NCBI RefSeq assembly: GCF_003032475.1
Contig: NZ_CP028369.1
Span: forward strand, 6,076,001-6,140,000
Length of the DNA stretch: 64,000 bases
Source of the DNA: Streptomyces sp. P3
GTDB taxonomy: Bacteria > Actinomycetota > Actinomycetes > Streptomycetales > Streptomycetaceae
Reading direction: 5' to 3'
The notes beneath the pieces were generated by a model. The model did not search any database, had not been told where the DNA came from, and was given only the letters and a program-made list of their open reading frames with translations. This document shows positions 1 through 8,733 of the stretch, piece by piece (the stretch's first letter is position 1; every line of letters begins with the position of its first letter). The translations under genes were made by a program, and so were the position numbers.

Positions 1-6
1 GAGGGA

Positions 7-45
7 GTCCGCGAAGTAGCGGCCAGGGGGTCCGCGAAGTAGCGG
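7..45. repeat. Two direct copies of a 16-bp sequence at the window edge
   Basis: The 16-mer GTCCGCGAAGTAGCGG occurs at 7-22 and again at 30-45, a period of 23 bp. It lies downstream of the GntR gene and no gene can be assigned to it because the window begins here. Confidence 0.6.
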
Positions 46-148
46 CGCGCCCGCGGGGGGAGGGGCCTGCCCGCCTGATGGTCCTGCGACGTCACCGATC
101 CCCCGTGCGAGCGCCGCGCGCGTGGACATGGCGTCGCCCGGGCGGCTC

Positions 149-1006
149 TCAGAGGGTCGGCGTGGCTCCCGCGCCCTGGTGCCGGCCGGAGACCGGTCGG
201 GCCGCCGGTGCCGCCGTACCGAAGGCGCCGCCCGGGCCGGGCTGGGCAGGGGCCTCAGGAGAGGCGGAGCGGACGCCCCCGGGGACGGAGAAAGGGCCGG
301 AGGTGCCGGGCGCCGCCGGTTCGTCCGAGGCGTCGGTCAGGCTGGCGGCCAGCCACTGTTCGACGGCGGTGATGTGGACGGTCGCGGCGGAGGCGGCGAG
401 CAGGGCATCGCGTGACGTGAGCGCGGCGAGGATCTGCTCGTGGTCCCGATGGGCGTGGTCCAGGGCATGACGGGTCCGGCTGCCGCGGACGATGCGGACG
501 CGCTGTGTCCGGGTGGAGACGACCTGCAGCAGCATCGACAGCACGGGGTTGCCGACGACTTCGACGATCTTGAGATGGAAGGCCGTGTCGTGGGCGACGA
601 ACTCCTCCACGGTGGCGACGGTCCGGGACCGGTCGAGGATGTCGCGCAGTTCCCGGAGGTCCTCCGACGTCAGCAGGGCGGCGGCCAGCCCCGTCGCCTG
701 CGGTTCGAGCAGCCGCCGCACCTGGAGCAGCTGCAGAGCCGCGCGGCCCTGGGAGACGTCGGCGGCGAAGGAGAGCGTCTCCAGCAGCAGGTGGGGCTCC
801 AGGCTGGAGACGTAGGTGCCGTCGCCCTGGCGGGTGATCAGGATGCGCATGGCGGCCAGCGCACGGACGGCCTCGCGCAGCGAACTCCGGGACAGCCCCA
901 GCTGTTCGGCGAGGATCTCCTCCTTGGGCAGCCGGGAACCGGGCGCGAGCTCACCGGCGACGATCATCGCCTTGATCTTGTCGATCGCGTCGTCCGTCAG
1001 GGCCAC
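149..1006 (-). CDS. FadR-subfamily GntR transcriptional regulator, probable L-fucose locus regulator
   Basis: A 285-residue DNA-binding regulator. The N-terminal winged helix (about residues 5-70, with LSRSSLREAVRALAAM as recognition region) is typical of GntR proteins. It is followed by an all-helical FCD ligand domain (about 85-220) containing HDTAFH and HRDHEQIL metal-site histidines. The last 60 residues are Gly/Pro/Ala-rich and lie beyond the usual FadR length. The GTG start follows GGAGAGG at 7 bases. It is the last gene of the minus-strand sugar ABC operon, so it very likely senses L-fucose, L-fuconate or a keto-deoxy intermediate and controls the divergent promoters at 5144-5657. The ligand is inferred from context. 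Confidence 0.88.
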   Translation of the reverse strand: MALTDDAIDKIKAMIVAGELAPGSRLPKEEILAEQLGLSRSSLREAVRALAAMRILITRQGDGTYVSSLEPHLLLETLSFAADVSQGRAALQLLQVRRLLEPQATGLAAALLTSEDLRELRDILDRSRTVATVEEFVAHDTAFHLKIVEVVGNPVLSMLLQVVSTRTQRVRIVRGSRTRHALDHAHRDHEQILAALTSRDALLAASAATVHITAVEQWLAASLTDASDEPAAPGTSGPFSVPGGVRSASPEAPAQPGPGGAFGTAAPAARPVSGRHQGAGATPTL

Positions 1007-1093
1007 GAACGTGCCTCTCCGTGCTGGGGGTGTGTGGTGCGGCGACTCTGCCGGGCCTGGGACGGCGCCGGCCGAGCCGCAGGTGGGAGGCGG

Positions 1094-2137
1094 TTACTCC
1101 TGCTTCTCGCCGGAGGCGAAGCGGGAGATGATCAGGGCGACGATGATGATGGCGCCGTTGAGGAACTGGTTCCACAGCGGAGGCACGCCCGCCAGCGTCA
1201 TGACGTTCACGACCAACTGCAGGGTGAGGACGCCGGTGAGGGCGCCGAACACGGAGCCCTTGCCGCCGTTGAGGCTGACCCCGCCGATGACGGTCGCGGC
1301 GAAGACCTGGAAGATCCAGCCGCTGCCCTGGGTGGCGGAGATGGAGCCGTAGTGGCCGCTGTAGAGGATGCCGGCGAACGCGGCGAGGACGCTGCCGAGG
1401 ATGAGGACGATCCACACGATGCGGTCGACGCGGATGCCCGCGGTACGGGCCGCCTCCGCGTTGCCGCCGATCGCGTAGAGCGCCCGGCCGTGCCGGAGCC
1501 AGGCCAGTGCACTGCCCCCGAGGGCGAAGAGCAGCGCGCACACCCAGATGGCGGCGGGCATGCCCAGCCAGGACGCCTTGCCCAGGTAGGTGAAGGACGA
1601 GGGCAACTCGACGATGGACTGGCCCTCGGAGAGGGCGACCTGCAGACCGCGGAGCATGGTCAGGGCGCCGAGCGTGACGATGAAGCCGTTGAGGCGCAGC
1701 TTGAGGATGAGGAAGCCGTTGACGGCCCCGATCAGCGCGCCGACCAGCAGGCAGAGCGGGACGGCCGTCCACTCGGGAAGGAGGCCGAGCCCGTTGAAGC
1801 GGCCGCCGCTCGAGGGCAGTACGAGCCAGACGGCGATGACGGGGGCCACGCCGATGGTGGACTCCAGCGACAGGTCCATCCGTCCGGCGATCAGGATGAA
1901 CGTCGTGGCGAGCACCAGCAGACTCAGCTCGGTGGACTGCTGGGCCACACCGATCAGGTTGTCGGCGGTGAGGAAGGCCGGCGAGACGATGAACCCGATG
2001 AGTCCCAGGACGAGGATGGCCGGGACCAGGGACAGCTCACGGAAGCGTCCGATGTCGACCCGGCGGCGGACGGTGTCGCCGCCGGCCGGCCCGGCCTTGC
2101 TCGCGGTGGGCTCGGTGAGATCTGTGGTGGCGGACAT
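1094..2137 (-). CDS. Sugar ABC transporter permease (RbsC/AraH family)
   Basis: A 347-residue integral membrane permease of the BPD_transp_2 family that forms the channel for a pentose/hexose-type ABC importer. Hydrophobic segments run from about residue 35 to 335, and the conserved cytoplasmic loop with NGGKGSVFGALTG is present near the C-terminus. The ATG begins 2 bases after the stop of the ATPase gene, so the two are translationally linked. The substrate is inferred to be L-fucose or a related deoxysugar because the divergent operon encodes L-fucose breakdown. Confidence 0.9.
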   Translation of the reverse strand: MSATTDLTEPTASKAGPAGGDTVRRRVDIGRFRELSLVPAILVLGLIGFIVSPAFLTADNLIGVAQQSTELSLLVLATTFILIAGRMDLSLESTIGVAPVIAVWLVLPSSGGRFNGLGLLPEWTAVPLCLLVGALIGAVNGFLILKLRLNGFIVTLGALTMLRGLQVALSEGQSIVELPSSFTYLGKASWLGMPAAIWVCALLFALGGSALAWLRHGRALYAIGGNAEAARTAGIRVDRIVWIVLILGSVLAAFAGILYSGHYGSISATQGSGWIFQVFAATVIGGVSLNGGKGSVFGALTGVLTLQLVVNVMTLAGVPPLWNQFLNGAIIIVALIISRFASGEKQE

Positions 2138-2139
2138 GA

Positions 2140-3741
2140 CTACCTTCCGTGCTCGTCTGCGCCGGATGAGGCGGACAGGGGTGACGCGATGGGCCGGGCC
2201 GTGCCGCCGGAGACGCCCTCGATGGCGGCGACGACGTCCTCGTCCTTCCAGCCGCGGTCGAACTCGGCGACGACCCGCCCGTGGAACATGACGACGACCC
2301 GGTCGCAGGCCTTGAGGTCGTCCAGTTCGTCGGAGACGATCAGCGCGGCCCTGTCGTCGTCCGCGACCTGTCGGATCCTGGCGAGCAGGAACTCCTTGGA
2401 CCTGACGTCCACGCCGTTGGTGGGCCGGATGGCCACCAGCAGGTCGGGGACGGTGGCCAGGGCTCGGGCGACGACGACCTTCTGCTGGTTGCCGCCGGAG
2501 AGGGCGGAGACCGCGGTGGCGGCCCCGGGGGTCTTGATGTCGAGGTCGCGGATCATGTTCCGGGCGAACGCCCTGGTCCGGGCGGGGAGCACCGTGCCGA
2601 ACGGGCCGAGCTGGTCGGTGACGGTCAGGGTCGCGTTCTCCGCCACGCTGCGGTTGCCGACCAGTCCCTGGAGGTGGCGGTCCTCGGGGACGAAACCGAC
2701 CCCGGCGGCGAGCGCGGACGGCACGCTGCCGGTGCGCACGGCCCTGCCGCGGACCGAGATCCGGCCCGTCCTGGCCCGGTGCAGTCCGGCGATCGCCTCA
2801 CCCACCTGCACGTTTCCGCTGGCCGTCGCCCCGGCGAGTCCGACGACCTCGCCGGAACGGACCGTCAGGGAGATGTCCTCGCAGGCGCCGGGCAGCGTCA
2901 GCGCGTCGAGCGACAGCACTTCCGCGGCGTTCGCCCGTGCGACCCGGGGCCGGCCCGCGGCGTTCGCCGCACCGGCCGACTCGCCGGTCATGGCCTCCAC
3001 CAGGGCCTGGTGCCCGAGCTCCGCGACGGGCGCGGTGAGGATGTGGGCCGCGTCGCGGTAGACGGTGACCGTGGCGCAGAGGTCGTACACCTCTTGCAGG
3101 TGGTGCGAGATGAAGAGGAACGCGACGCCCTGGCGTCGGAGGTCCCGGAGCTTGTCGAACAGTCGCTCGATGCCGCGGGCGTCGAGCTTGGCCGTCGGCT
3201 CGTCGAGGATGATGAAGCGCGCGCCGAAGGACAGGGCCCGGGCGATCTCGACGAACTGTCGCTGTTCGACGGTGAGGTCCCTGGCCCGCGCGGTGGGGTC
3301 GACGGCCACGCCGTACTCGCCGAGCAGTTCCTCGGCACGTCGGCGCAGCCGCTTCCAGCGGATGGGCCGGACCGCGCCACCGCTCTGCCGGTTCAGGAAG
3401 AGGTTCTCCGCGACGGTCAGCTCACCGATGATCGTGGAACGCTGGTAGACACAGGCGACCCGGGAGCGCCAGGCGTCGATGTCGCCGACGGCGGGGGCGG
3501 GCTCGCCGGAGAAGTGCAGACTGCCGGTGTCGGGCTGCTGGAGACCGGTGAGGACGGACACGAGCGTCGACTTGCCGGCGCCGTTGCGTCCGACCAGGGC
3601 GTGCGACTCGCCCGGGGCGACGGCGATACGGGCGTCGCGCAGCGCGACGGTCGCGCCGAATCGTTTGCTGATGCCGGCCGCCTCGGCCACCGGGGCCGGG
3701 GTGCCGGGGCCGGCCGCAGGGGCGGTCGCGGTGTCCGCCAT
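2140..3741 (-). CDS. Sugar ABC transporter ATP-binding protein, two fused nucleotide-binding domains
   Basis: A 533-residue RbsA/MglA-type ATPase powering sugar uptake. The first domain has Walker A GRNGAGKST (51-59), signature region LTVEQRQ (156-162) and Walker B FIILDEPT (176-183). The second has a degenerate Walker A (GATASGN, 304-310), a good signature LSGGNQQ (414-420) and a Walker B reading LLVAIRPT, in which the usual Asp-Glu pair is replaced. Such asymmetric second sites are known in this family. The frame is open further upstream, but the ATG at 3741 is preceded by GGACGG at 8 bases and begins just before the ABC homology. It sits between binding protein and permease. Confidence 0.9.
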   Translation of the reverse strand: MADTATAPAAGPGTPAPVAEAAGISKRFGATVALRDARIAVAPGESHALVGRNGAGKSTLVSVLTGLQQPDTGSLHFSGEPAPAVGDIDAWRSRVACVYQRSTIIGELTVAENLFLNRQSGGAVRPIRWKRLRRRAEELLGEYGVAVDPTARARDLTVEQRQFVEIARALSFGARFIILDEPTAKLDARGIERLFDKLRDLRRQGVAFLFISHHLQEVYDLCATVTVYRDAAHILTAPVAELGHQALVEAMTGESAGAANAAGRPRVARANAAEVLSLDALTLPGACEDISLTVRSGEVVGLAGATASGNVQVGEAIAGLHRARTGRISVRGRAVRTGSVPSALAAGVGFVPEDRHLQGLVGNRSVAENATLTVTDQLGPFGTVLPARTRAFARNMIRDLDIKTPGAATAVSALSGGNQQKVVVARALATVPDLLVAIRPTNGVDVRSKEFLLARIRQVADDDRAALIVSDELDDLKACDRVVVMFHGRVVAEFDRGWKDEDVVAAIEGVSGGTARPIASPLSASSGADEHGR

Positions 3742-3859
3742 GGTGGATACCGTCCTTCGTGTACGGGGGCTGGGGGCGGGTGCGCACCCGGGCCGGCGGG
3801 GGGCGGACGTCGGGCGTGGTCCGTCCCCCCCCGGCGCGGTGTGCTGGGACTGCCGGCCG

Positions 3860-4909
3860 TCAGCCGACGTTGTTGCCCCACAGGGTCTTGTCGTCCACGT
3901 TTTCCTTGGTGACCAGCGGCGCCGGCAGCTGGTCCTCGAGGCCGTTGGGGATCTTGATGATGGTGGAGTCGTGGTCGGTGGCGCCCGGCTTGAAGGTCTT
4001 GCCCTCGGCCGCGGCCTCGGCGTAGTACAGCGCGTACTTGGCGTAGAGGTCCGCGGGCTGGGAGACGGTGGCGTCGATCTGGCCCTTGCGGATCGCGTCG
4101 AACTCCTGCGGGATGCCGTCGTTGGAGACGATGGAGATGTGGCCCTTCTGGCCGGCGGGCTTGAGCAGGCCCTTCTGCTCCAGCAGGGCCAGGGTCGGCT
4201 GCAGGAAGACACCGCCGGCCTGCATGTACACGCCGTTCAGGTCGGGGTGCTGGGCGAGCAGGCTCTGCAGCTTGGCGGAGGCCACGTCACCCTTCCAGTC
4301 GGTGGGCAGCTCGAACACCTTGATCTTCGGGAACTTCGTCTTCATGCAGTCCGCGAACGCCTCGGAGCGGTCGCGCCCGTTGATCGAGTCCAGGGCCCCC
4401 TGGAGTTCGGCGACCTTGCCCGTGCCGCCCAGCTGCTTGCCGAGGAACTCGCAGGCCTTGGTGCCGTACGCGCGGTTGTCCGCGCGGACGACCATGTAGA
4501 CGTCGCCCTTGTCGGGTCTGGTGTCCACACTGACCACGGGGATCTTCTTCGACGCGAGGGTGTCGAGGGTCGACGCGACGGCGCCGGTGTCCTGGGGGGC
4601 CATGACGACGGCCTTGGCGCCGGTGTTCTGGAACACCTGGACGTTGGCGACCAGTTTGGTGACGTCGTTCTGTGAGTTGCTCAGGGGCAGGGCGTTGACG
4701 CCGTCCGTCTTGATGTCGCTCTTGAGGTACTGCGCGTAGGAGTTCCAGAAGTCGGAGTCGGAGCGCGGCAGGTCGATGCCGACGGCGGGCTTGTCGCCGC
4801 CCGAGGCCGTCGAGCCCGTGCTCTCGCGGTTGCACGCGGTGGCGAGTGCCAGGACCGCGACGACGGCGGTGACGGCTGCGGCGGTGGAGCGGGTGTGAGC
4901 GAGCTTCAT
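3860..4909 (-). CDS. Sugar-binding lipoprotein of ABC importer (RbsB-like)
   Basis: A 349-residue periplasmic-binding-protein type I (Peripla_BP_4) that captures a sugar outside the membrane. The signal peptide ends in a lipobox LATAC with lipidated Cys at about residue 28, followed by a low-complexity Gly/Ser tether. Typical hinge and sugar-contact regions follow (QDTGAVASTLDTL, VVSVDTRPD, SNDG, VSQPADLYAKYAL). The ATG at 4909 is chosen because the signal peptide starts there; the frame is open further upstream without one. It is the first gene of the minus-strand transport operon and faces the L-fucose enzyme operon across an 868-bp control region. Confidence 0.92.
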   Translation of the reverse strand: MKLAHTRSTAAAVTAVVAVLALATACNRESTGSTASGGDKPAVGIDLPRSDSDFWNSYAQYLKSDIKTDGVNALPLSNSQNDVTKLVANVQVFQNTGAKAVVMAPQDTGAVASTLDTLASKKIPVVSVDTRPDKGDVYMVVRADNRAYGTKACEFLGKQLGGTGKVAELQGALDSINGRDRSEAFADCMKTKFPKIKVFELPTDWKGDVASAKLQSLLAQHPDLNGVYMQAGGVFLQPTLALLEQKGLLKPAGQKGHISIVSNDGIPQEFDAIRKGQIDATVSQPADLYAKYALYYAEAAAEGKTFKPGATDHDSTIIKIPNGLEDQLPAPLVTKENVDDKTLWGNNVG

Positions 4910-5143
4910 GGCCGTGTTCTCTCCTAAGCCAGGGGCGCAGGGCCGCAGGGCGACGGTGGGAGGGGAGGGCGTACCCGCCTGTCGGGAGGGGCGGACGCGC
5001 CGGCCGGGCAGGTGCCGATCTTGCTGTCGAATGCGCGGATCGTGCCCGAGGAGAAGGGAATCGAGGGTCAGCCGGTGACCGAGGTGACGGCAACGGGCGG
5101 CCACACGGGTGCGGCCCGAACGGCGCACCGGACGATGCGGACC

Positions 5144-5158
5144 ATTCCTCCGATGTAT
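5144..5158 (-). promoter_or_regulatory. Candidate GntR operator copy 1
   Basis: On the minus strand this reads ATACATCGGAGGAAT. It matches the plus-strand copy at 5584-5598 in 14 of 15 positions. It lies just downstream of the predicted minus-strand promoter, a repressor-like position. The GntR assignment is inferred from proximity. Confidence 0.55.
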
Positions 5159-5172
5159 CTCGGACGACCAGG

Positions 5173-5202
5173 ACGTTACGACGGCGTTGCCGAGCTTGAC
5201 AA
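5173..5202 (-). promoter_or_regulatory. Predicted promoter of the sugar ABC operon
   Basis: On the minus strand, TTGTCA (5197-5202) is followed after 18 bases by TAACGT (5173-5178), a reasonable HrdB-type promoter. Transcription would start near 5166, immediately before operator copy 1. Confidence 0.45.
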
Positions 5203-5583
5203 GAGTTCGCGGTCGACGATTTGCGGCACAACGTGCGGGGAGCCGCCCAGGCGCCGCTCCGGCGCCCGGAAGTGCCGGACCTCACCCCTGTCGAACTGGG
5301 ATTTCAAGGAATCGTGGGCGTCGGATGAGGGGTTGCCGCAGGCTCACGATTCGGCAACGGCGGCACCGGGAGGGCGGGGTCGGGGCGGAGCCGGCCACCT
5401 GGGAGTCGGTGCCTTCTTCGTGGCAATCAGTGACATGTCGGCTCATCCCGCCCCTCGTAGGGCCGGATGGTCGCGGGCGTGGTACGGGATTCATCGGAGG
5501 GTGGGGCGTGTGGCGCCCCTCACTTCAGGGCATGGCCATGGCAAAGAGGGACCGAAAGGTGCCGTGTCGACAAGGGTGCGGAA

Positions 5584-5598
5584 ATACATCCGAGGAAT
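5584..5598 (+). promoter_or_regulatory. Candidate GntR operator copy 2
   Basis: The sequence ATACATCCGAGGAAT lies directly upstream of the -35 box of the enzyme-operon promoter. It is nearly identical to copy 1 on the opposite strand. Confidence 0.55.
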
Positions 5599-5601
5599 CC
5601 A

Positions 5602-5630
5602 TTGTCAGGCGCGGATTCCGCATCTATGGT
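5602..5630 (+). promoter_or_regulatory. Predicted promoter of the L-fucose enzyme operon
   Basis: TTGTCA (5602-5607) is separated by 17 bases from TATGGT (5625-5630), a good vegetative promoter. The start site would be near 5637, leaving a leader of about 140 bases. Both divergent promoters share the same -35 hexamer. Confidence 0.55.
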
Positions 5631-5642
5631 CACTCTGCCGCC

Positions 5643-5657
5643 ATACATCCGATGACT
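5643..5657 (+). promoter_or_regulatory. Candidate GntR operator copy 3
   Basis: ATACATCCGATGACT shares its first ten bases with copy 2 and contains the near-palindrome CATCCGATG. It sits just after the predicted enzyme-operon start site. Confidence 0.4.
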
Positions 5658-5777
5658 GTGTGCGCGGATGAGACGGACGAGTGAGTACCGCGGAATGGCC
5701 CAGGCCCGGACGACCCCCACCGGCCCGCCCCACGGCCGGCCCTCAGACGAAACCCGCATGGCAGAGGAGTTGCCCCG

Positions 5778-6629
5778 GTGAAACTGCTTCGAGTCGGCGC
5801 CCCCGGACAGGAGCGCCCCGCCGTCCGCACCGACGACGGCCGGCTGCTCGACCTGTCGTCCGTGACGCCGGACATCGACGGCGCCTTCCTGGCCTCGGGC
5901 GGAGTCGACCGGGCCCGCGCGGCCGTCGCGGCGGGAGAACTGCCCGAGCTCGACCCGGCCGGCCTGCGCGTCGGCGCTCCCGTCGCCCGCCCCGGCAAGA
6001 TCGTCTGTGTCGGTCTCAACTACCGCGACCACGCCGCCGAGACCGGCGCGGCGATCCCTCCGCGCCCGGTGGTCTTCATGAAGGACCCCGGCACGGTCGT
6101 CGGCCCGTACGACGAGGTGCTGATCCCGCGAGGCTCGACCAGGACCGACTGGGAGGTCGAACTCGCGGTCGTCATCGGACGACGGGCCCGCTACCTCGAC
6201 GGCCCCGGGGCCGCGCGGGCCGTGATCGCGGGATACGCGGTCAGCCACGACGTATCCGAGCGCGAGTTCCAGCTCGAGTACTCCTCCCAGTGGGACCTCG
6301 GCAAGTCCTGCGAGACCTTCAACCCGCTCGGCCCCTGGCTGGTCACCGCCGACGAGGCCGGCGACCCGCAGAACCTCGCCCTGCACCTGAGCGTCAACGG
6401 AGTGAAACGGCAGCAGGGCCACACCGGCGACATGATCTTCGCGGTCGACCACCTCGTGTCCTACCTGAGCCGGTACATGGTCCTGGAACCGGGCGACGTG
6501 ATCAACACCGGTACGCCCGCGGGTGTGGCCCTGGGGCTCCCCGGCACTCCCTTCCTGCGCCCCGGCGACACCGTCGAGCTCGCCGTCGACGGTCTCGGCT
6601 GCCAGCGCCAGACCTTCGCCCAAGCGTGA
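5778..6629 (+). CDS. Fumarylacetoacetate hydrolase family protein, probable 2,4-diketo-3-deoxy-L-fuconate hydrolase
   Basis: A 283-residue cytosolic FAH-fold enzyme. The metal and active-site features are [12 protein letters not shown], the Glu pair in [11 protein letters not shown], and the C-terminal [12 protein letters not shown] loop. In the non-phosphorylative L-fucose route known from Xanthomonas, such a hydrolase splits 2,4-diketo-3-deoxy-L-fuconate into pyruvate and L-lactate, which completes the steps encoded by the next genes. It is first in the plus-strand operon, and its TGA overlaps a possible GTG of the dehydratase gene. FAH-fold enzymes vary in substrate, so specificity rests on context. 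Confidence 0.88.
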   Translation: MKLLRVGAPGQERPAVRTDDGRLLDLSSVTPDIDGAFLASGGVDRARAAVAAGELPELDPAGLRVGAPVARPGKIVCVGLNYRDHAAETGAAIPPRPVVFMKDPGTVVGPYDEVLIPRGSTRTDWEVELAVVIGRRARYLDGPGAARAVIAGYAVSHDVSEREFQLEYSSQWDLGKSCETFNPLGPWLVTADEAGDPQNLALHLSVNGVKRQQGHTGDMIFAVDHLVSYLSRYMVLEPGDVINTGTPAGVALGLPGTPFLRPGDTVELAVDGLGCQRQTFAQA

Positions 6630-6640
6630 AAGGCACCGCC

Positions 6641-7978
6641 TTGACTGCAACCTCCGCCCGGATCACCGCGGTCGACACCTACGACGTCCGCTTCCCCACC
6701 TCGCGGGAACTCGACGGCTCCGACGCGATGAACCCGGACCCCGACTACTCCGCCGCCTATGTCGTCCTGCGCACCGATGCCGGTGACGGACACGAAGGCC
6801 ATGGCTTCACCTTCACCATCGGGCGCGGCAACGATGTCCAGGTCGCGGCGATCGGAGCGCTGAGACCTCATGTCGTCGGGCGGTCCGTCCAGGAACTGTG
6901 CGCCGATCCGGGCTCGCTCAGCCGCGACCTGATCGGCGACAGCCAGCTGCGCTGGCTCGGTCCGGAGAAGGGCGTGATGCACATGGCGATCGGCGCCGTG
7001 CTCAACGCCGTGTGGGACCTCGCCGCCAAACGCCAGGACAAGCCGCTGTGGCAGCTGCTCGCCCACGCCGACCCCGAATGGCTGGTCTCCCAGGTCGACT
7101 TCCGCTACATCGCGGACGCCCTCACCCCCGAGGACGCCCTCAGACTGCTGCGCGAGGGCCGCACCGGCATCGCGGAACGTGAGGCGGTCCTCCTCGAGAA
7201 CGGCTACCCGGGCTACACCACCTCCCCGGGCTGGCTCGGCTACTCCGACGACAAGCTCACCCGGCTGGCCAAGCAGGCCGTCGCCGACGGCTTCACCCAG
7301 ATCAAGCTGAAGGTCGGCGCGGACCTGGACGACGACATCCGCCGCCTGCGCACCGCCCGCGCCGCCGTCGGCAACGGGATCCGCATCGCCATCGACGCCA
7401 ACCAGCGGTGGAACGTGGACGAGGCCATCGAATGGACCGACGCGCTCGCCGAGTTCGACCCGTACTGGATCGAGGAGCCCACCAGCCCGGACGACGTCCT
7501 CGGCCACGCCGCCGTGCGCCGGGCGGTCGCACCCGTGAAGGTCGCCACCGGCGAGCACGTGCAGAACCGCATCATCTTCAAACAGCTCCTGCAGGCCGGC
7601 GCCATCGACGTCCTCCAGATCGACGCGGCCAGGGTCGGCGGCGTCAACGAGAACCTCGCGATCCTGCTGCTCGCCGCCGAGTTCGGGGTCCCGGTCTGTC
7701 CGCACGCCGGCGGGGTGGGCCTGTGCGAGCTGGTGCAGCACCTGTCGATGTTCGACTACCTGGCGCTGTCCGGCACGACCGAGAACCGCGTCATCGAGTT
7801 CGTCGACCACCTCCACGAGCACTTCGCCACGCCCGTGGTCATGCGCGACGGCCACTACCGCGCACCGCTCGCCCCCGGGTTCTCCGCCACCATGCGGGAG
7901 GAGTCCATCGCCGCGTACCACTACCCGGACGGCGCCTTCTGGACCGCCGACCGCGCTGCTCAGGGAGGAACGGCATGA
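6641..7978 (+). CDS. L-fuconate dehydratase, enolase superfamily
   Basis: A 445-residue enolase-superfamily enzyme converting L-fuconate to 2-keto-3-deoxy-L-fuconate. Conserved features run from [20 protein letters not shown] near the N-terminus through K222-X-K224, metal ligands D252, E278 and E305, and H355 in the HAGG motif. Spacing matches the well-studied Xanthomonas FucD with a constant offset of four. The TTG at 6641 is chosen because AAAGG lies 7 bases upstream and the length fits the family. A GTG at 6626, overlapping the previous stop as GTGA, is the alternative and adds five residues. Confidence 0.92.
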   Translation: MTATSARITAVDTYDVRFPTSRELDGSDAMNPDPDYSAAYVVLRTDAGDGHEGHGFTFTIGRGNDVQVAAIGALRPHVVGRSVQELCADPGSLSRDLIGDSQLRWLGPEKGVMHMAIGAVLNAVWDLAAKRQDKPLWQLLAHADPEWLVSQVDFRYIADALTPEDALRLLREGRTGIAEREAVLLENGYPGYTTSPGWLGYSDDKLTRLAKQAVADGFTQIKLKVGADLDDDIRRLRTARAAVGNGIRIAIDANQRWNVDEAIEWTDALAEFDPYWIEEPTSPDDVLGHAAVRRAVAPVKVATGEHVQNRIIFKQLLQAGAIDVLQIDAARVGGVNENLAILLLAAEFGVPVCPHAGGVGLCELVQHLSMFDYLALSGTTENRVIEFVDHLHEHFATPVVMRDGHYRAPLAPGFSATMREESIAAYHYPDGAFWTADRAAQGGTA

Positions 7979-8733
7979 CCGATCTGGCAGGGCTCAGGGC
8001 GGTCGTCACCGGAGGCGCGTCCGGCATCGGCCTCGCGACCGCCCGCACGCTGGCGGCGCGAGGTGCGGCGGTCGCCGTCCTCGATCTCGACCCGGACGGC
8101 GTCGGCGAACCGCTGATCGGCCTGCGGGCCGACGTCACGAACGACGGCTCGGTGCGCACCGCCGTGCAGCAGGCCGCCGAGCGGCTCGGCGGCCTGGACA
8201 TCCTGGTGAACAACGCGGGGATCGGCGCGGTGGGCACCATCGAGGACAACCCGGACGACGACTGGCACCGGGTCCTGGACGTCAACGTCCTCGGAATCGT
8301 GCGCGTCACCCGCGCCGCCCTGCCGCATCTGCGTCGCTCCGCTCACGCGGCGGTCGTCAACACCTGCTCCATCGGCGCCACCGCGGGCCTTCCGCAGCGC
8401 GCCCTGTACTGCGCCAGCAAAGGCGCGGTTCTCTCGCTCACTCTCGCCATGGCCGCCGACCATGTCCGCGAGGGCATCCGCGTCAACTGCGTGAACCCGG
8501 GCACCGCCGACACGCCATGGGTCTCCCGGCTCCTCGACGCCGCGGACGACCCCGAGAGCGAACGCGCCGCCCTCAACGCCCGCCAGCCCATGGGACGCCT
8601 GGTCACAGCGGACGAGGTCGCCGCGGCCATCGTCTACCTGGCGAGTCCCGCCGCGGCCTCCGTCACCGGCACCTCGCTGGCGGTGGACGGCGGCATGCAG
8701 GGGCTGCGGCTGCGCCCGGCGGGGCGGTCGTGA
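7975..8733 (+). CDS. Short-chain dehydrogenase, probable 2-keto-3-deoxy-L-fuconate dehydrogenase
   Basis: A 252-residue classical SDR. It has the nucleotide-binding TGGASGIG motif near residue 14, NNAG, catalytic Ser in NTCSIGA, and YCASK with catalytic Tyr and Lys. The acidic residue after beta-strand 2 (LDLD) favours NAD over NADP. It overlaps the dehydratase stop as ATGA and has GGGAGGA upstream, so it is coupled. In the pathway it would oxidize 2-keto-3-deoxy-L-fuconate to the 2,4-diketo acid used by the hydrolase. An L-fucose dehydrogenase role is the alternative. Confidence 0.88.
   Translation: MTDLAGLRAVVTGGASGIGLATARTLAARGAAVAVLDLDPDGVGEPLIGLRADVTNDGSVRTAVQQAAERLGGLDILVNNAGIGAVGTIEDNPDDDWHRVLDVNVLGIVRVTRAALPHLRRSAHAAVVNTCSIGATAGLPQRALYCASKGAVLSLTLAMAADHVREGIRVNCVNPGTADTPWVSRLLDAADDPESERAALNARQPMGRLVTADEVAAAIVYLASPAAASVTGTSLAVDGGMQGLRLRPAGRS

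Larger units (their letters stand above)
4910..5777. promoter_or_regulatory. Divergent control region of the L-fucose-type locus
   Basis: This 868-bp gene-free spacer lies between the binding-protein gene and the hydrolase gene. It carries one promoter in each direction and three copies of an ATACATC motif, listed separately. The rest has lower GC than the flanking genes and no frame with recognizable protein features. Confidence 0.75.

Noticed and set aside
440..3061. Long plus-strand open frame (873 codons) opposite the GntR and ABC genes
   Set aside because: It is antisense to three genes with clear domains; the product is Gly/Asp/Gln-rich without family features, as expected from high-GC codon bias.
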